From Hepatocystis sp. ex Piliocolobus tephrosceles (lineage: Eukaryota > Apicomplexa > Aconoidasida > Haemosporida > Plasmodiidae), in NCBI GenBank assembly GCA_902459845.2, contig CABPSV020000148.1, positions 1 through 26,191 on the forward strand: DNA of 26,191 nt. Reading direction: 5' to 3'. The notes under the pieces are model-generated. The model saw nothing but the letters and a program-made list of their open reading frames with translations. It was not told the DNA's origin and searched no databases. Numbering within the stretch: position 1 is the first letter of the stretch; every line of letters starts with the position of its first letter. A program made the position numbers and the translations under genes. Shown one piece after another: positions 10,801 through 20,300 of the stretch.

Positions 10801-11944
10801 GTAACAGACAAAACAACCGAGTTTAATGAACTTGAAGATTCACAAACAAAAGAACAAAAAATTAATTATTCTTCAGATATAAAAGAAAAAACAGAAGAAG
10901 TTGAACAAGAACTTTCAATTGATATACACAATCAGTTATTACCTTATTTGATGATGAAACAAAATGAAAAAAGTAAGGAAATAACCCATGGAGAAAAGAC
11001 TGAAGAACAAGGGTAACAAATACAAATTATTTATACATGTACGTATTACGTGTCTACATATTTTTTTTTTTTTTTTTTATGTATGTTAACGATGTATAAA
11101 AGGTACGTATCGACACTTGGTAATTTATATGAATTTTTTTTTTTTTTTTCTTTTTTTTTTTAGCTCAATTTTTAAAGGAATTGTATGGGACTTGGAAGAT
11201 GAAGAATTTTTACATTCTAATTCACCAATTAAAGATTCGCAATGTATATATTACCAAAAAAAAATAAAAAATTAGCAAAAAATAAAAAATTAGCAAAAAA
11301 AAAAAAATTAGCAAAAAAAAAAAATTAGCAAAAAAAAAAAAATTAGCAAAAAAAAAAAAATTAGCAAAAAATAAAAAATTAGCAAAAAATAAAAAATTAG
11401 CAAAAAATAAAAAATTAGCTAAGCTAAAAAAAAATGAACTAATATAATACAAATAATAATACCGTAAATCTGTATTGCTGAAATTTGTTTTATGTGTATA
11501 CGAGCTCGTAAATATATACACATATATATAAAATGTTACACAAATTACTCTTTGTTTACTTTCACCTTTCTCAGTTTTGGAATACCAGTGGTCATATTTA
11601 GATGAAAAGAAATGGGTAAACTTTGCTAACAACGTGAACAAAATTATAAATTATTATTTCAACATAACAGATGATTTTTTTACATATAAAGAAAAAAAGT
11701 AGGTGAAAAAAAAAAATATCAGTACATATAAATATATACATACGCTCTTTGTTATATATCTTTTTAATTGTGTAAAACATATATCGCAATATTTATTACT
11801 TTGTTTTTTTTTTTACCTATACTTTTTTCTTTTTCTTTTTTTTTCCTTTTTTTCAGTGTGGTTTATGAAATTGATTTTGTAAAAAGCATAAGGACTGATC
11901 TGAGTACAGGACTTTATAATAAAATTAGAAAAAATACCAAGTAA
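7662..11944 (+). CDS. Signal-peptide protein with three S1 RNA-binding domains and a C-terminal WWE-like domain, probably apicoplast
   Basis: Reconstructed from six exons: 7662-7751, 7880-8023, 8125-11012, 11164-11243, 11575-11698, 11857-11944. All introns are GT-AG (128, 101, 151, 331, 158 nt), phases match, and the product is 1137 residues ending in TAA. Exon 1 is a hydrophobic signal peptide (MLLKKVCLLLWFSILNVSA), followed by a Lys/Asn/Tyr-rich stretch that would suit an apicoplast transit peptide. Residues 100-580 are charged low complexity with a few helical blocks. S1-type folds lie at about 585-660, 673-735 (degenerate) and 749-827; the third has the usual Gly-Leu-Met-Val and Gly-Leu-Ile-His-Ile-Ser-Glu signatures. 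A 24-bp repeat codes for residues 892-945. Residues 1070-1137 match a WWE domain: W1073, Y1075, W1081, F1084, the Tyr-x-Ile-Asp-Phe strand at 1112-1116, Thr-Gly at 1126-1127 and Ile-Arg at 1132-1133. Likely role: binding RNA during organelle translation, by family analogy. Exon 2 contains 19 consecutive A, so its frame depends on that count. Confidence 0.82.
10564..10728 (+). repeat. 24-bp in-frame repeat (Asp-Asn-Ala-Asn-Gly-Lys-Leu-Ser) in gene 3
   Basis: Six tandem 24-bp units and a partial seventh. Four central units are identical; the outer ones carry Ser for Asn or begin Lys-Asn-Val. It lies between the last S1 fold and the WWE-like end and codes for a hydrophilic linker. Confidence 0.92.
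11272..11420. repeat. 18-bp minisatellite inside intron 4 of gene 3
   Basis: Nine occurrences of TTAGC spaced 18, 18, 17, 18, 18, 18, 18 and 18 bases apart, separated by A-rich spacers (some with one T). It starts 28 bases after the donor at 11244 and makes this intron the longest of the gene. The reverse-strand Phe-rich ORF over it is a shadow. Confidence 0.9.
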
Positions 11945-11999
11945 AAACAAATAAAACAAATAAAACAAATAAAACAAATAGAAAGTTTAACAAAAAAAG

Positions 12000-12056
12000 C
12001 AGAAGTAGAAGAAGAAGAAGTAGAAGAAGAAGAAGAAGAAGAAGAAGAAGAAGAAA
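12000..12056. repeat. GAA-rich polypurine tract
   Basis: An (A)GAAGAA run with three GTA interruptions, in the 3' flank of gene 3. It is an almost pure purine strand of about 60 nt including flanks, of the type able to form triplex DNA. Confidence 0.75.
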
Positions 12057-12126
12057 AAGAAGGGAGGAAGGATGAAAGGATAAGTGGGTTTATAAAATGT
12101 GCGAAATGACGTAATATCATATGGAA

Positions 12127-12147
12127 ATGTGTTTTATTGAAACACAT
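12127..12147. other. Perfect 8-bp stem-loop between convergent genes
   Basis: ATGTGTTT and AAACACAT flank a five-base loop (TATTG). The hairpin lies 183 bases past the stop of gene 3 and 228 bases past that of gene 4. It could be a 3' processing or stability element; the sequence alone shows only the symmetry. Confidence 0.4.
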
Positions 12148-12317
12148 AGACACAAAAAAATGGGTAATGAATAAATGATAAACGATTGAATAGACATGCA
12201 GATAAACAATTTAAAAAATAAAAAGTTTTATATAAAGCTCAAACAAAACAAATAATTTTCAAGCAAATTTGTTTCAAATGGTTTTTTATTTTTCTGACAT
12301 TTTTTTTTTTTTTTTGA

Positions 12318-12403
12318 CTAATATTCGATTTTCTCGTCAATATTCGATTTCCTCGTCAATATTCGATTTCCTCGTCAATATTCGATTTCCTCGTCAATAT
12401 CCG
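12318..12403. repeat. 19-bp tandem repeat overlapping the stop codon of gene 4
   Basis: Four and a half copies of TCAATATTCGATTTCCTCG, phased at 12318, 12337, 12356, 12375 and 12394. The leftmost and rightmost copies are diverged. The rightmost two encode the acidic C-terminus and TGA stop of gene 4 on the minus strand; the rest is 3' untranslated. Confidence 0.92.
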
Positions 12404-12471
12404 AATCCTCATACTCATTTTCATCATTGTAAATGTCATCATTGATAAAATGGATATCGGGCTAAAAAAAA

Positions 12472-12503
<32 letters not shown>

Positions 12504-14384
12504 TTTTTTAATCTTCATTAAGATAAACACACATATATACATGTATATATCGTGCGTACATATATGTTAGCGTAAAATATTACGACTCTTTCAATATATA
12601 TTTCTATCTAATTTGATCTTTTTTTTTTTTTGTTCCTTTTTTTTTTTGTGACAAATTTGCATTTGTAAAAAATTGTCGTTGTAACTATTTTAATAACAAT
12701 AAAAAAAAAGTTATAACATATACTGTACAACTTACAGCTTACAACATACAACATGCAATTTCGTTTTTTATGGTTTATATTTTTATCGTCTCATTTTAAT
12801 ACTTACTATCTTTGGATATGCGTAAAAGTTGCTAGTAGTTGCAATTTTCCACTTTTTTTTTAGTCTATCTAATTTTGTAAATACTTTCTTAACCATTCTC
12901 ATGTTTTCAAAAAATAAAACAAAAGATGATGTATTTAAATCATTAGTATCGTTTGTTGTAATGTGGCTATTTTCTTTGTCGGAACTAGGCTCGTTGATAT
13001 TTATTAAAATGTGATTTGGGTTATTTTCTGATAAAACTAATTTGTTATTCGACTGATCACTTTCTGTTAAATCCTTTTTTGTATTTGTATCGATTATGTC
13101 CCTCTTTTGTTCTGAGTTAAATACTTCCGGTATATCTTCTGACTCAGTATTTTGTTTATGTTCATTTTCTTTTTGATTTATTTTATTATAATTAATTTTA
13201 ATAATTTTTTTTGGAAAAATTTTTAATGTTATTAAAAAACTTTCAAATTCTTTTATTGATATATCTTTATACCACCCACATGTAAATATTAAATATTTAG
13301 AAAAAAAAATACTATAATCTAATTTTTCAGAACTAATAAATAAATTATTTTTAGATGCATATAAAAAAGCTGTGCCATAAAATTCTTTTAAATGATATTT
13401 TTTTGCTATAGGATATTCTTGCATTTTATGAATTAAAACATTAGCATCATTTGTATTATTACATAAGACATAAGCACAATCACTTTGAATTCCATTTTTT
13501 TTAAATCTAAAAATAATATTTTTTTTTTCTACTTTTATTCCAGCACATTCATAAATAACATGTGATAATTCTTTTCTACCATAGCAGTTGGGAATATTTA
13601 TTATGGTGACAATTTTGTGTAAATTTTCAAATTTGGATATTCTTTTTATATCTTCACTGAATCGTATAAATCTTTCGCATTCTTCAACATACCTTTCAAT
13701 TTCATAATTATCACATATATGGAATTTACAATTATTGAATAAATTTTTCAGATTGGGATTATTATATATATGGTTTAACACTATGTTATCATTCGATTGG
13801 TCATGTAGTTTATCAACTTTTTGATTACTTTCTTCGTCGTTTGGGTTTGGGTTTGGGTTTGTATTGGGATTTGTATTTGTATGTGCATTTGGATTTGGGT
13901 TTGTATTTGAATCCCCATTTAAATTCCTATTTTCTTTTTGAGTTTGTTTCGTATCAGATACACCATTTTCAACTGTCGAAGTAGAACCATTTTGAAATTT
14001 ATCATAATTATCATTACTATTATTATAATTACTTTTAGTAATATTTTTTTTATATAAATTTTCTGTTATGTCATTAGATGTATCAATTGTATCATGTTCT
14101 TCATTCATATTATCAAAATCAAAATTAAAATTTTGTTTTTTTATATCATCTATTAAAACCATTATTCTTCCTGTAGGTCTACATAAAATGTTTGTCATAA
14201 TATGTATATCATTGTTTTTTATTTTTATTCCTTTAATATTAAAATAATTTAAAATTAAGTCTTTTCGACAATTTTCACGTTTCACATTTTCAAAAAGAAT
14301 TGCCTTTTTTCTTAATAAGTTCAATAAATTAACATCTGTGCTAAAATGTTTACGATTAATTCGATGGAGGAATAACATCACCAT
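12375..14384 (-). CDS. Putative mitochondrial RRM protein (hnRNP H/F-GRSF1 type)
   Basis: Two exons on the minus strand: 14384-12807 (526 codons) and 12461-12375 (28 codons plus TGA). The 345-nt intron has donor GTAAGT and a T-rich acceptor ending TAG, phase 0, giving 554 residues. Without splicing the frame would stop eight codons later at 12783. The N-terminus (MVMLFLHRINRKHFSTDVN) is hydrophobic/basic with no acid before residue 17, like a mitochondrial presequence. RRM-like unit 1 spans about 27-85: an Ile-Leu-Phe strand, a helix, then an Arg-Pro-Thr-Gly-Arg-Ile-Met-Val strand like the RNP1 of hnRNP H/F domains. Low complexity with Asn-Pro/Asn-Thr repeats follows (about 110-200). RRM 2 spans about 255-338: Ile-Val-Thr-Ile-Ile-Asn-Ile-Pro as RNP2 and Asp-Cys-Ala-Tyr-Val-Leu as RNP1. 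A third fold (about 360-525) appears split by a charged insert of roughly 90 residues. The tail is strongly acidic. It may bind organelle RNA (inference); location is unproven. Confidence 0.82.
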
Positions 14385-14537
14385 TATCTGTTTTTTGTTC
14401 TATTTAAGTTGGGATAAGAGGTGGCGCAAAAAAAAAAAAAATAAAAAAAAATGGATATAATATTTTATGTAAAACAGTACAATTTTCCGAATCAGTATAA
14501 GTTTAATATACCTGCATACAAGTTACATGCGTTTAAG

Positions 14538-14585
<48 letters not shown>
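14538..14585. repeat. 48-nt poly(A) tract
   Basis: An uninterrupted run of 48 A, about 150 bases upstream of the gene 4 start, where it is poly(T) in the coding sense of that gene. The Lys-rich 90-codon frame across it is not a credible gene. Confidence 0.85.
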
Positions 14586-14586
<1 letters not shown>

Positions 14587-14756
14587 GAGTTTTTAAAACA
14601 ACAAAACAATTGCCATTTTGTACCAAAGAAAAAAATGTTAAAAAAAAAAGTAATGACAAAATAAGAGATATACTTTTTAAATTTATTTTTTTTTTTATAT
14701 ATAATTTCCCCTTTAGTTATTGAAACGTTTATATATATATATATATATATATAATA

Positions 14757-14856
14757 CAGCTATCCCAATACACAATATGCCATTTTATATTTTTTTTTAA
14801 ACAAGGCAACTATCCCAATACACAATATGCCATTTTATATTTTTTTTTAAACAAGG
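14757..14856. repeat. 50-bp tandem duplication
   Basis: Two adjacent 50-bp copies (14757-14806 and 14807-14856) differing at one base, G versus A at the third position. Unlike the surrounding simple repeats the unit has complex sequence, so this is a recent local duplication. Confidence 0.93.
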
Positions 14857-15904
14857 AAAATTATTGGAAAAAAAAAATATAAAATAAAAAGTGTTCTTAT
14901 TTTATTTTTTTTATAACTATTGGTTACTTAGAAAATTGATTTAAATATATGTATATAAAAAAAAAAGAGAAAAAAAAAAAAAAAATGATTATGTAAAGAA
15001 GTAATAAGCTATAAAAAGTGATTTATAGCACATCCTACATGTTGTGATATAATAAATTTTAAAACGTTGTGAAGGTTTTATTTTATTTTTTTTTTTTTTT
15101 ACGGTATGTAATTGTACCTTACATTAATCAAAGATAAATTCATCCAAGAATAAAATGTACACATGTACTTATGCGTAACGTTACATACAAACATTAAGTA
15201 ATAAAAGTTTAAATATATATTACACATAAATAACATAAAACTCCGCTTGTTTATCAACTGTTTTATAAAATTTTATGAAACTTTTTTACGGTTTTTTTTT
15301 TTTTTTTTAGATAACAATTCAAGTTAGCTCATTAGTAGAGTTACATATTCACAAAAATAAACTTAATGTACATTTAAAAAGTTGATACATAGTAATAACC
15401 TTATAGATTATTTATAAAAATGTTATATAAATAACGGTAGGCTTATTAAGTAGCACATTTTTTCTCGTAATAAAAAAAAAAAAAACATCCTTATTCTATA
15501 TAAATGCATTTATTCGATATTACGCAACTACTTGCGTTCAAGTATATACATATACAAACGTACCTACAATGTACCTAATTTTTTTTTCTTTTTTTTATTT
15601 TTATGCCACGTTCATTCGTTTCATTTTGCCCCTTTATTTCATTTTTTTTTATATATTTTTTTAAACTTTTATTGGGCCTTCTCTAATTTTAAACTGTTAA
15701 ACATTGTTTGCAATGTTGGTCTGATAATTCTTAGAATAAAAAAAAAAAAAAAAAAAATACCATAGTACATTCAAAAGTAAGAAACAAATGTTTTAATAGA
15801 ATTTTTTTTTTTTTTTTATATATAATTTTAATATATGAAACGTCCTTGGCAACCCCGTGCCTGATGTTTATAAGGAAATATACACATACATGTACGTGCA
15901 ATGA

Positions 15905-16005
15905 ATATATAATAGATATATAATGGATATATAATGGATATATAATGGATATATAATGGATATATAATGGATATATAATGAATATATAATGAATGTATAA
16001 TAAAT
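15905..16005. repeat. 11-bp AT-rich array (ATGGATATATA)
   Basis: Nine or so tandem units of 11 bases. The outer copies have ATGA or ATAG in place of ATGG. The Ile/Tyr/His reverse-strand ORFs here are shadows of this array. Confidence 0.85.
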
Positions 16006-16117
16006 GAATGTATAAATATATATATATATATATATACATAAACTCAGGAAGTGACCAAATTTATACCCTAACAACATATGCTTTAAAAGGTGAATGTACA
16101 AGTTAAAAAAAAAAAAT

Positions 16118-16148
<31 letters not shown>

Positions 16149-16263
16149 GTAACCAACTAAAACGCAAGTAAAGGGCACGTCCTAAATTAAGCACTTATAT
16201 AACAATTAAAAAATAAAAGCAAAAAATAACGGTAAAAAAAAAAAAAGTGTGAACACAAGCACA

Positions 16264-16336
16264 ACATAAACATTAAATAAACACGAAATAAACACTAAAT
16301 AAACACTAAATAAACATTAAATAAACATTAAATAAA
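16264..16336. repeat. 12-bp AT-rich array (TAAATAAACATT)
   Basis: Six tandem units of about 12 bases, alternating between CATTAAATAAA and CACTAAATAAA forms. One unit has CACGAAATAAA. Confidence 0.8.
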
Positions 16337-16429
16337 CTTAAAAAAAAAAAAGTTCAAATAGCAAATAATGATCCAAAAAAAGCAAATTGACAATTTATTT
16401 TGTAAAAAATAAATACAAAATAAAGTAAA

Positions 16430-16517
16430 AAAAACAAAATAGTAATAAAAATAAAATAGTAATAAAAATAAAATAGTAATAAAAATAAAATAGTAATAAA
16501 AATAAAATAGTAATAAA
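16430..16517. repeat. 17-bp AT-rich array (TAGTAATAAAAATAAAA)
   Basis: TAGTAAT recurs at 16440, 16457, 16474, 16491 and 16508, exactly 17 bases apart, with identical spacers. Confidence 0.92.
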
Positions 16518-16745
16518 AAACAGGCTTATTTTTTCCGAAATAAAAAAAAAAAAAAATTCATTGTCATCGGGCTTATGAGGAAAAATTAAAATTGATTAAA
16601 GAATGAAAAATTGGAACATACATATACATGTATGTATATTATGTTCACATATGTTTTTATTTTCAATTTTGAAACATCGATAAGAGGATTTTAAAGAAAC
16701 AAAACGTATGTATATAACATTAAGTTGTATAGGTGCACATACTTG

Positions 16746-16784
<39 letters not shown>

Positions 16785-17103
16785 TTTACTGTACTGAAGC
16801 TAAAGAGAGAGCAAAATAAAATATAAGTTTGAAAAGTATAAATAAAAATGTACAAAACAGTTTAAACAAATATGTCGAGTATAAATTAATTAAAAATAAT
16901 AATCATAAAAATATATTTGCATATTTATTTGCATGTTTATTTTCATGTGTATTTTCATATTTATTTGTATACTCATTTTGCACACTCATTTGTATACTTA
17001 TGTGCATACTCATGTGACTAACTACATGTAGAAAATACTCCCAATTTAATATAGCAAAATATTAATTTTTTTTTATTTTTTATTTCTTACCTGTCCCATA
17101 AGG

Positions 17104-17151
<48 letters not shown>
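17104..17151. repeat. 48-nt poly(A) tract upstream of gene 5
   Basis: An uninterrupted run of 48 A that directly abuts the 12-bp array. It ends 207 bases before the chosen ATG of gene 5. Confidence 0.85.
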
Positions 17152-17152
<1 letters not shown>

Positions 17153-17319
17153 GTATTAAAGCGGTATTGAAAGCCATATTTAAAGCGGTATTGAAAGCCA
17201 TATTTAAAGCGGTATTGAAAGCCGTATTAAAAGCCGTATTGAAAGCCGTATTAAAAGCCGTATTAAAAGCCGTATTGAAAGCCGTATTAAAAGCCGTATT
17301 AAAAGCTGTATTAAAAACA
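17152..17319 (+). repeat. 12-bp array (GTATTAAAAGCC) in the leader of gene 5
   Basis: Fourteen tandem 12-bp units. The left third alternates GCGGTATTGAAA with GCCATATTTAAA as a 24-bp higher-order unit; the right part is homogeneous GCCGTATTAAAA or GCCGTATTGAAA. It is in frame with gene 5 and would read Lys-Ala-Val-Leu, but there is no ATG in the array or upstream in that frame back to the TAA at 17047. It is therefore most simply 5' untranslated. Confidence 0.88.
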
Positions 17320-17358
17320 TACACAAGATCCGTTTTTAGATATAAGATAAGCACATAC

Positions 17359-20300
17359 ATGACAACCTACACAACAAACAAAATGTTAAACACGTTGAGA
17401 AAGTTAAACGATTACAGCAATTTTTTGCCTACACAAATCAAGAGTAAAGTAAAGAAGGAAAAATATATAATATTAAACGAAATAAAAAGAATTACAACTG
17501 TTAAAAAAAATGATGCATATAACGTTACTTTTGTTATAAAGTTGTTCAATTCTTACGAAATTATTAATACAGAGAAATATGAATCATTTCATTTTTATAT
17601 ATTTATGATTAGATATTTGTGGCGTTCACTGTTAAATAAAAATCTAGGTCCAAGTTTGAAAACATATATTTGCCAAGTTATTTCAAATATATTAAAGAAC
17701 ATAAAAAAGTATATTTTGGATGACTTTTTTTTTAATAATAATATAAATTTAATTGAAAAAAAAACACATGAAGTTGATGATTTGTTTAAGCAGATGAGTG
17801 GTAGAACTAATGATGGAGTTATGACTAGTAATGATAATATTAACTATGACAGTGAAGTAACAAATAATTCATATGAAGATCTTAGTGACAGTTATTATAA
17901 TGAATATAAAAAAAATAATGATGAAAGTGATAATGACAGTAGTTCTTATGAAAATAAAGAAGAAGTATCTACTCATAGTACTTATAATGTTATGTATGAT
18001 GGTATATATGATAAAAATGAAGATTATGATAAAAATAATTTTTTAAATGAAGAAGTTATAATTAATAAAAAAAATGAAAGTTTTCGTTTATATATTCAAA
18101 AGTATATATTAGACATTATAGATTATAAATATTTATTTAATTTGTTGTATGATTATTTAAATAATTATAACATTAAACATAATGAATGTAGTTACAATAT
18201 GAAAAAAAATTTTATAGGTTCTGTGTTAAATGTTCTAATCAATTTAAAATCATTTTGTTATTATAATATGAATATACATAATTTTTTAATTAAATTTTCA
18301 TTAAATAATATATTTGCAGTAGAATATGAAGAATATATAAATAAAGAAAAAAAATTTAAGTTTATTCAAACTGATGATAATGATTTGATGATGATATTGA
18401 TAAATAAAAAATTGAATGATCCTGTTAGTAACATACAAAGGGGTGATTGTGAGTTAAATGGACAAAATAATCAGAGTTTACCTACACATAATGACAATAA
18501 TAACTACAATAATAAAGACAATAATAAAGACAATAATAAAGACAATAATAAAGACAATAATAACAACATTGGTGACAGTAATGGCAAAATTAAAAAAAGA
18601 AAAGAACATGAAATTTGGAATAATGAAGATACAGATATATGTTTTGACATAACAAAAATAATACTAGATGAAACACAGGATTTATCAAATCTAGACTTAA
18701 CTAAATGTAACATAACTAACTTAGAAATATGCTCACGATATAATACAATTTTTTTGAATTTTTTTTTATTAAGCTTATTAAGTTCAAATGATTTATGCTT
18801 CAAATTAATAAAACATAAAAAAATTTTATTTTTATATAAACAAGTGAAAAGATTAAATTGGCATAGTATTAATTTTGCTTTTATTAAAATAATTTATAAA
18901 GGAGTAAAGTATGCATATATATATAATTTGGATATAAAAAATGAAATAAAAGATATGTTAAATATTCTTTTTTTTTTATTTATGTTTTATATTAAATTAC
19001 CAAATAATGTACAAATGAATTCCTCAAAATATTTTATACCAGAACAATATATGTTACTAATTAATGATGATGATAGTGTAATAAAAAATTTGTCAAAAAT
19101 ATTTGTTTTTTTATTTAATAAAAAATATCAAAACGAACAAGGAAAGGAAAAGGACAATTTGGAAAAAAATAAAGAAAAGGAAATAAAATTAGTAAAAGCA
19201 TTTTTTTCTTATCTTAATGAAAATAATTTTAGTATAAACAATTCGCACAACATTGGAATGGGTGAAGTGGGTGAAAGTGCAATGGTGGAGAAGAGAGATA
19301 TTGCAGAACACTATTCCATATTAGAAAAAAATAATTTGTTTCGCCTTTTTGATAATTTAGATATACATGGTTTTTTAAATATTATAACATCTTTATTTAT
19401 TCCACATATACATCCTTCCAATATGGGAAAACATGTAGGAAACATTAATTTGTTTATAAACTCTTTTTTGTATTGTTTTATTAGGAAGTTAAAAAGGGAA
19501 GACATTTATTTACGAAGGTTACATACAAACTCAACTAATAACAAATATAACGATATAAATGATAAAAATAGTGATGTTTTTTCATATATAAACAACTATT
19601 TTATTTTCAAAGAAGATAAACAGTTCGTAGTAAATAAATTTACTAAATTAGCTGTACAGGGAATGTATCCTAAAAACAATAAAGGAACTAGTTTGTTTGA
19701 AAATATTTTAAAACATATATGTATACTTGATATAAATAGTTTGGATATATTTACCAAAAAAATAATTGAATGTTTGGTAAATGTAAACATATCAACACAA
19801 ATTTGTAATGGTTTGTTATCTTTATGTTTATTATTACCATTGTTAATTAAATATAAATCTGTTTATTTAAAAGATATTTTAAGTGTAATAGTAGTAGGTA
19901 TAGATATAAGTGATATATATAAAAGTTTTACAATATTTTCTTTTTTAAGTATATTATTTTCTTACATACCAATTGTGCAAATTGATTCGAGTTGTATCAC
20001 AAATGAAGATTATAAATTACTTATTGAAGAATATAAAAAAATTGAAAAATTTGAAAAAGATTATGGTGTGGTTGTAGAAGTAGGGATGTTGAACTCGAAT
20101 TGTTTTGTAAAATCGACAGAAAAGAGTAGTAGTAATAGTAGTAGTAGTAGTAGTAACAATAATGGTGTTGATGGTGGTGGTGGAAAGATTGTGGAAAATG
20201 ACTTATACAATATTGTCACACATTCTAGAGAACATATAACAAGTGATGAACAAATAAAATGTATAATTAAAGAAAGAGAAGAGTTACTTAATTATTTATG

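Larger units (their letters stand above)
11945..12374. other. Convergent intergenic gap between genes 3 and 4
   Basis: 430 bp between two stop codons on opposite strands. From left to right it has four 9-bp CAAATAAAA units (11948-11982), a GAA/GTA purine stretch (12000-12056), an 8-bp perfect stem-loop (12127-12147), a T15 run (12301-12315) and most of the 19-bp array. No gene is visible; these are the two 3' untranslated regions. Confidence 0.7.
14385..17358. promoter_or_regulatory. Divergent intergenic region between genes 4 and 5
   Basis: Nearly 3 kb between ATGs on opposite strands. I find no credible gene. It contains, in order, a 48-nt poly(A) tract (14538-14585), a (TA)n run (14730-14752), a 50-bp direct duplication (14757-14856), more homopolymers, an 11-bp array (15905-16005), a 12-bp array (16264-16336), a 17-bp array (16430-16517), a (TA)n run (16749-16779), a degenerate 11-12-bp T-rich array (16915-17015), a second 48-nt poly(A) tract (17104-17151) and a 12-bp array (17152-17319). 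It must hold the promoters and leaders of both flanking genes; no specific promoter element can be named. Confidence 0.55.

Noticed and set aside
8308..11016. S1 protein as a single-exon gene starting at 8308 and ending at 11016
   Set aside because: The frame is open upstream to a TTTTTAG acceptor at 8124 and joins two 5' exons in phase. At 11013 a GTAACA donor continues in phase into exons that complete a recognisable domain.
11272..11420. CRISPR-like array
   Set aside because: The units are directly adjacent simple repeats with no unique spacers, inside a eukaryotic intron. The same holds for all other arrays in the window.
14451..14723. 90-codon + strand ORF with an ATG
   Set aside because: Half of it is the poly(A) tract read as Lys, the rest is AT-rich with no recognisable sequence, and it sits in the leader region of gene 4 on the opposite strand.
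15325..15340. tRNA D-arm-like sequence (TAGCTCATTAGTAGAG)
   Set aside because: No matching acceptor stem, anticodon stem or T-arm can be found around it. Most likely chance, at best a relic.
16614..16645. Imperfect inverted repeat with GAACATA/TATGTTC ends
   Set aside because: The stem is interrupted and AT-rich. Such structures are expected often by chance in this composition.
17167..17358. N-terminal extension of the PA200-like protein starting at 17167
   Set aside because: The codon there is TTG inside a tandem repeat and there is no in-frame ATG upstream of 17359. The family-like sequence begins near 17383.
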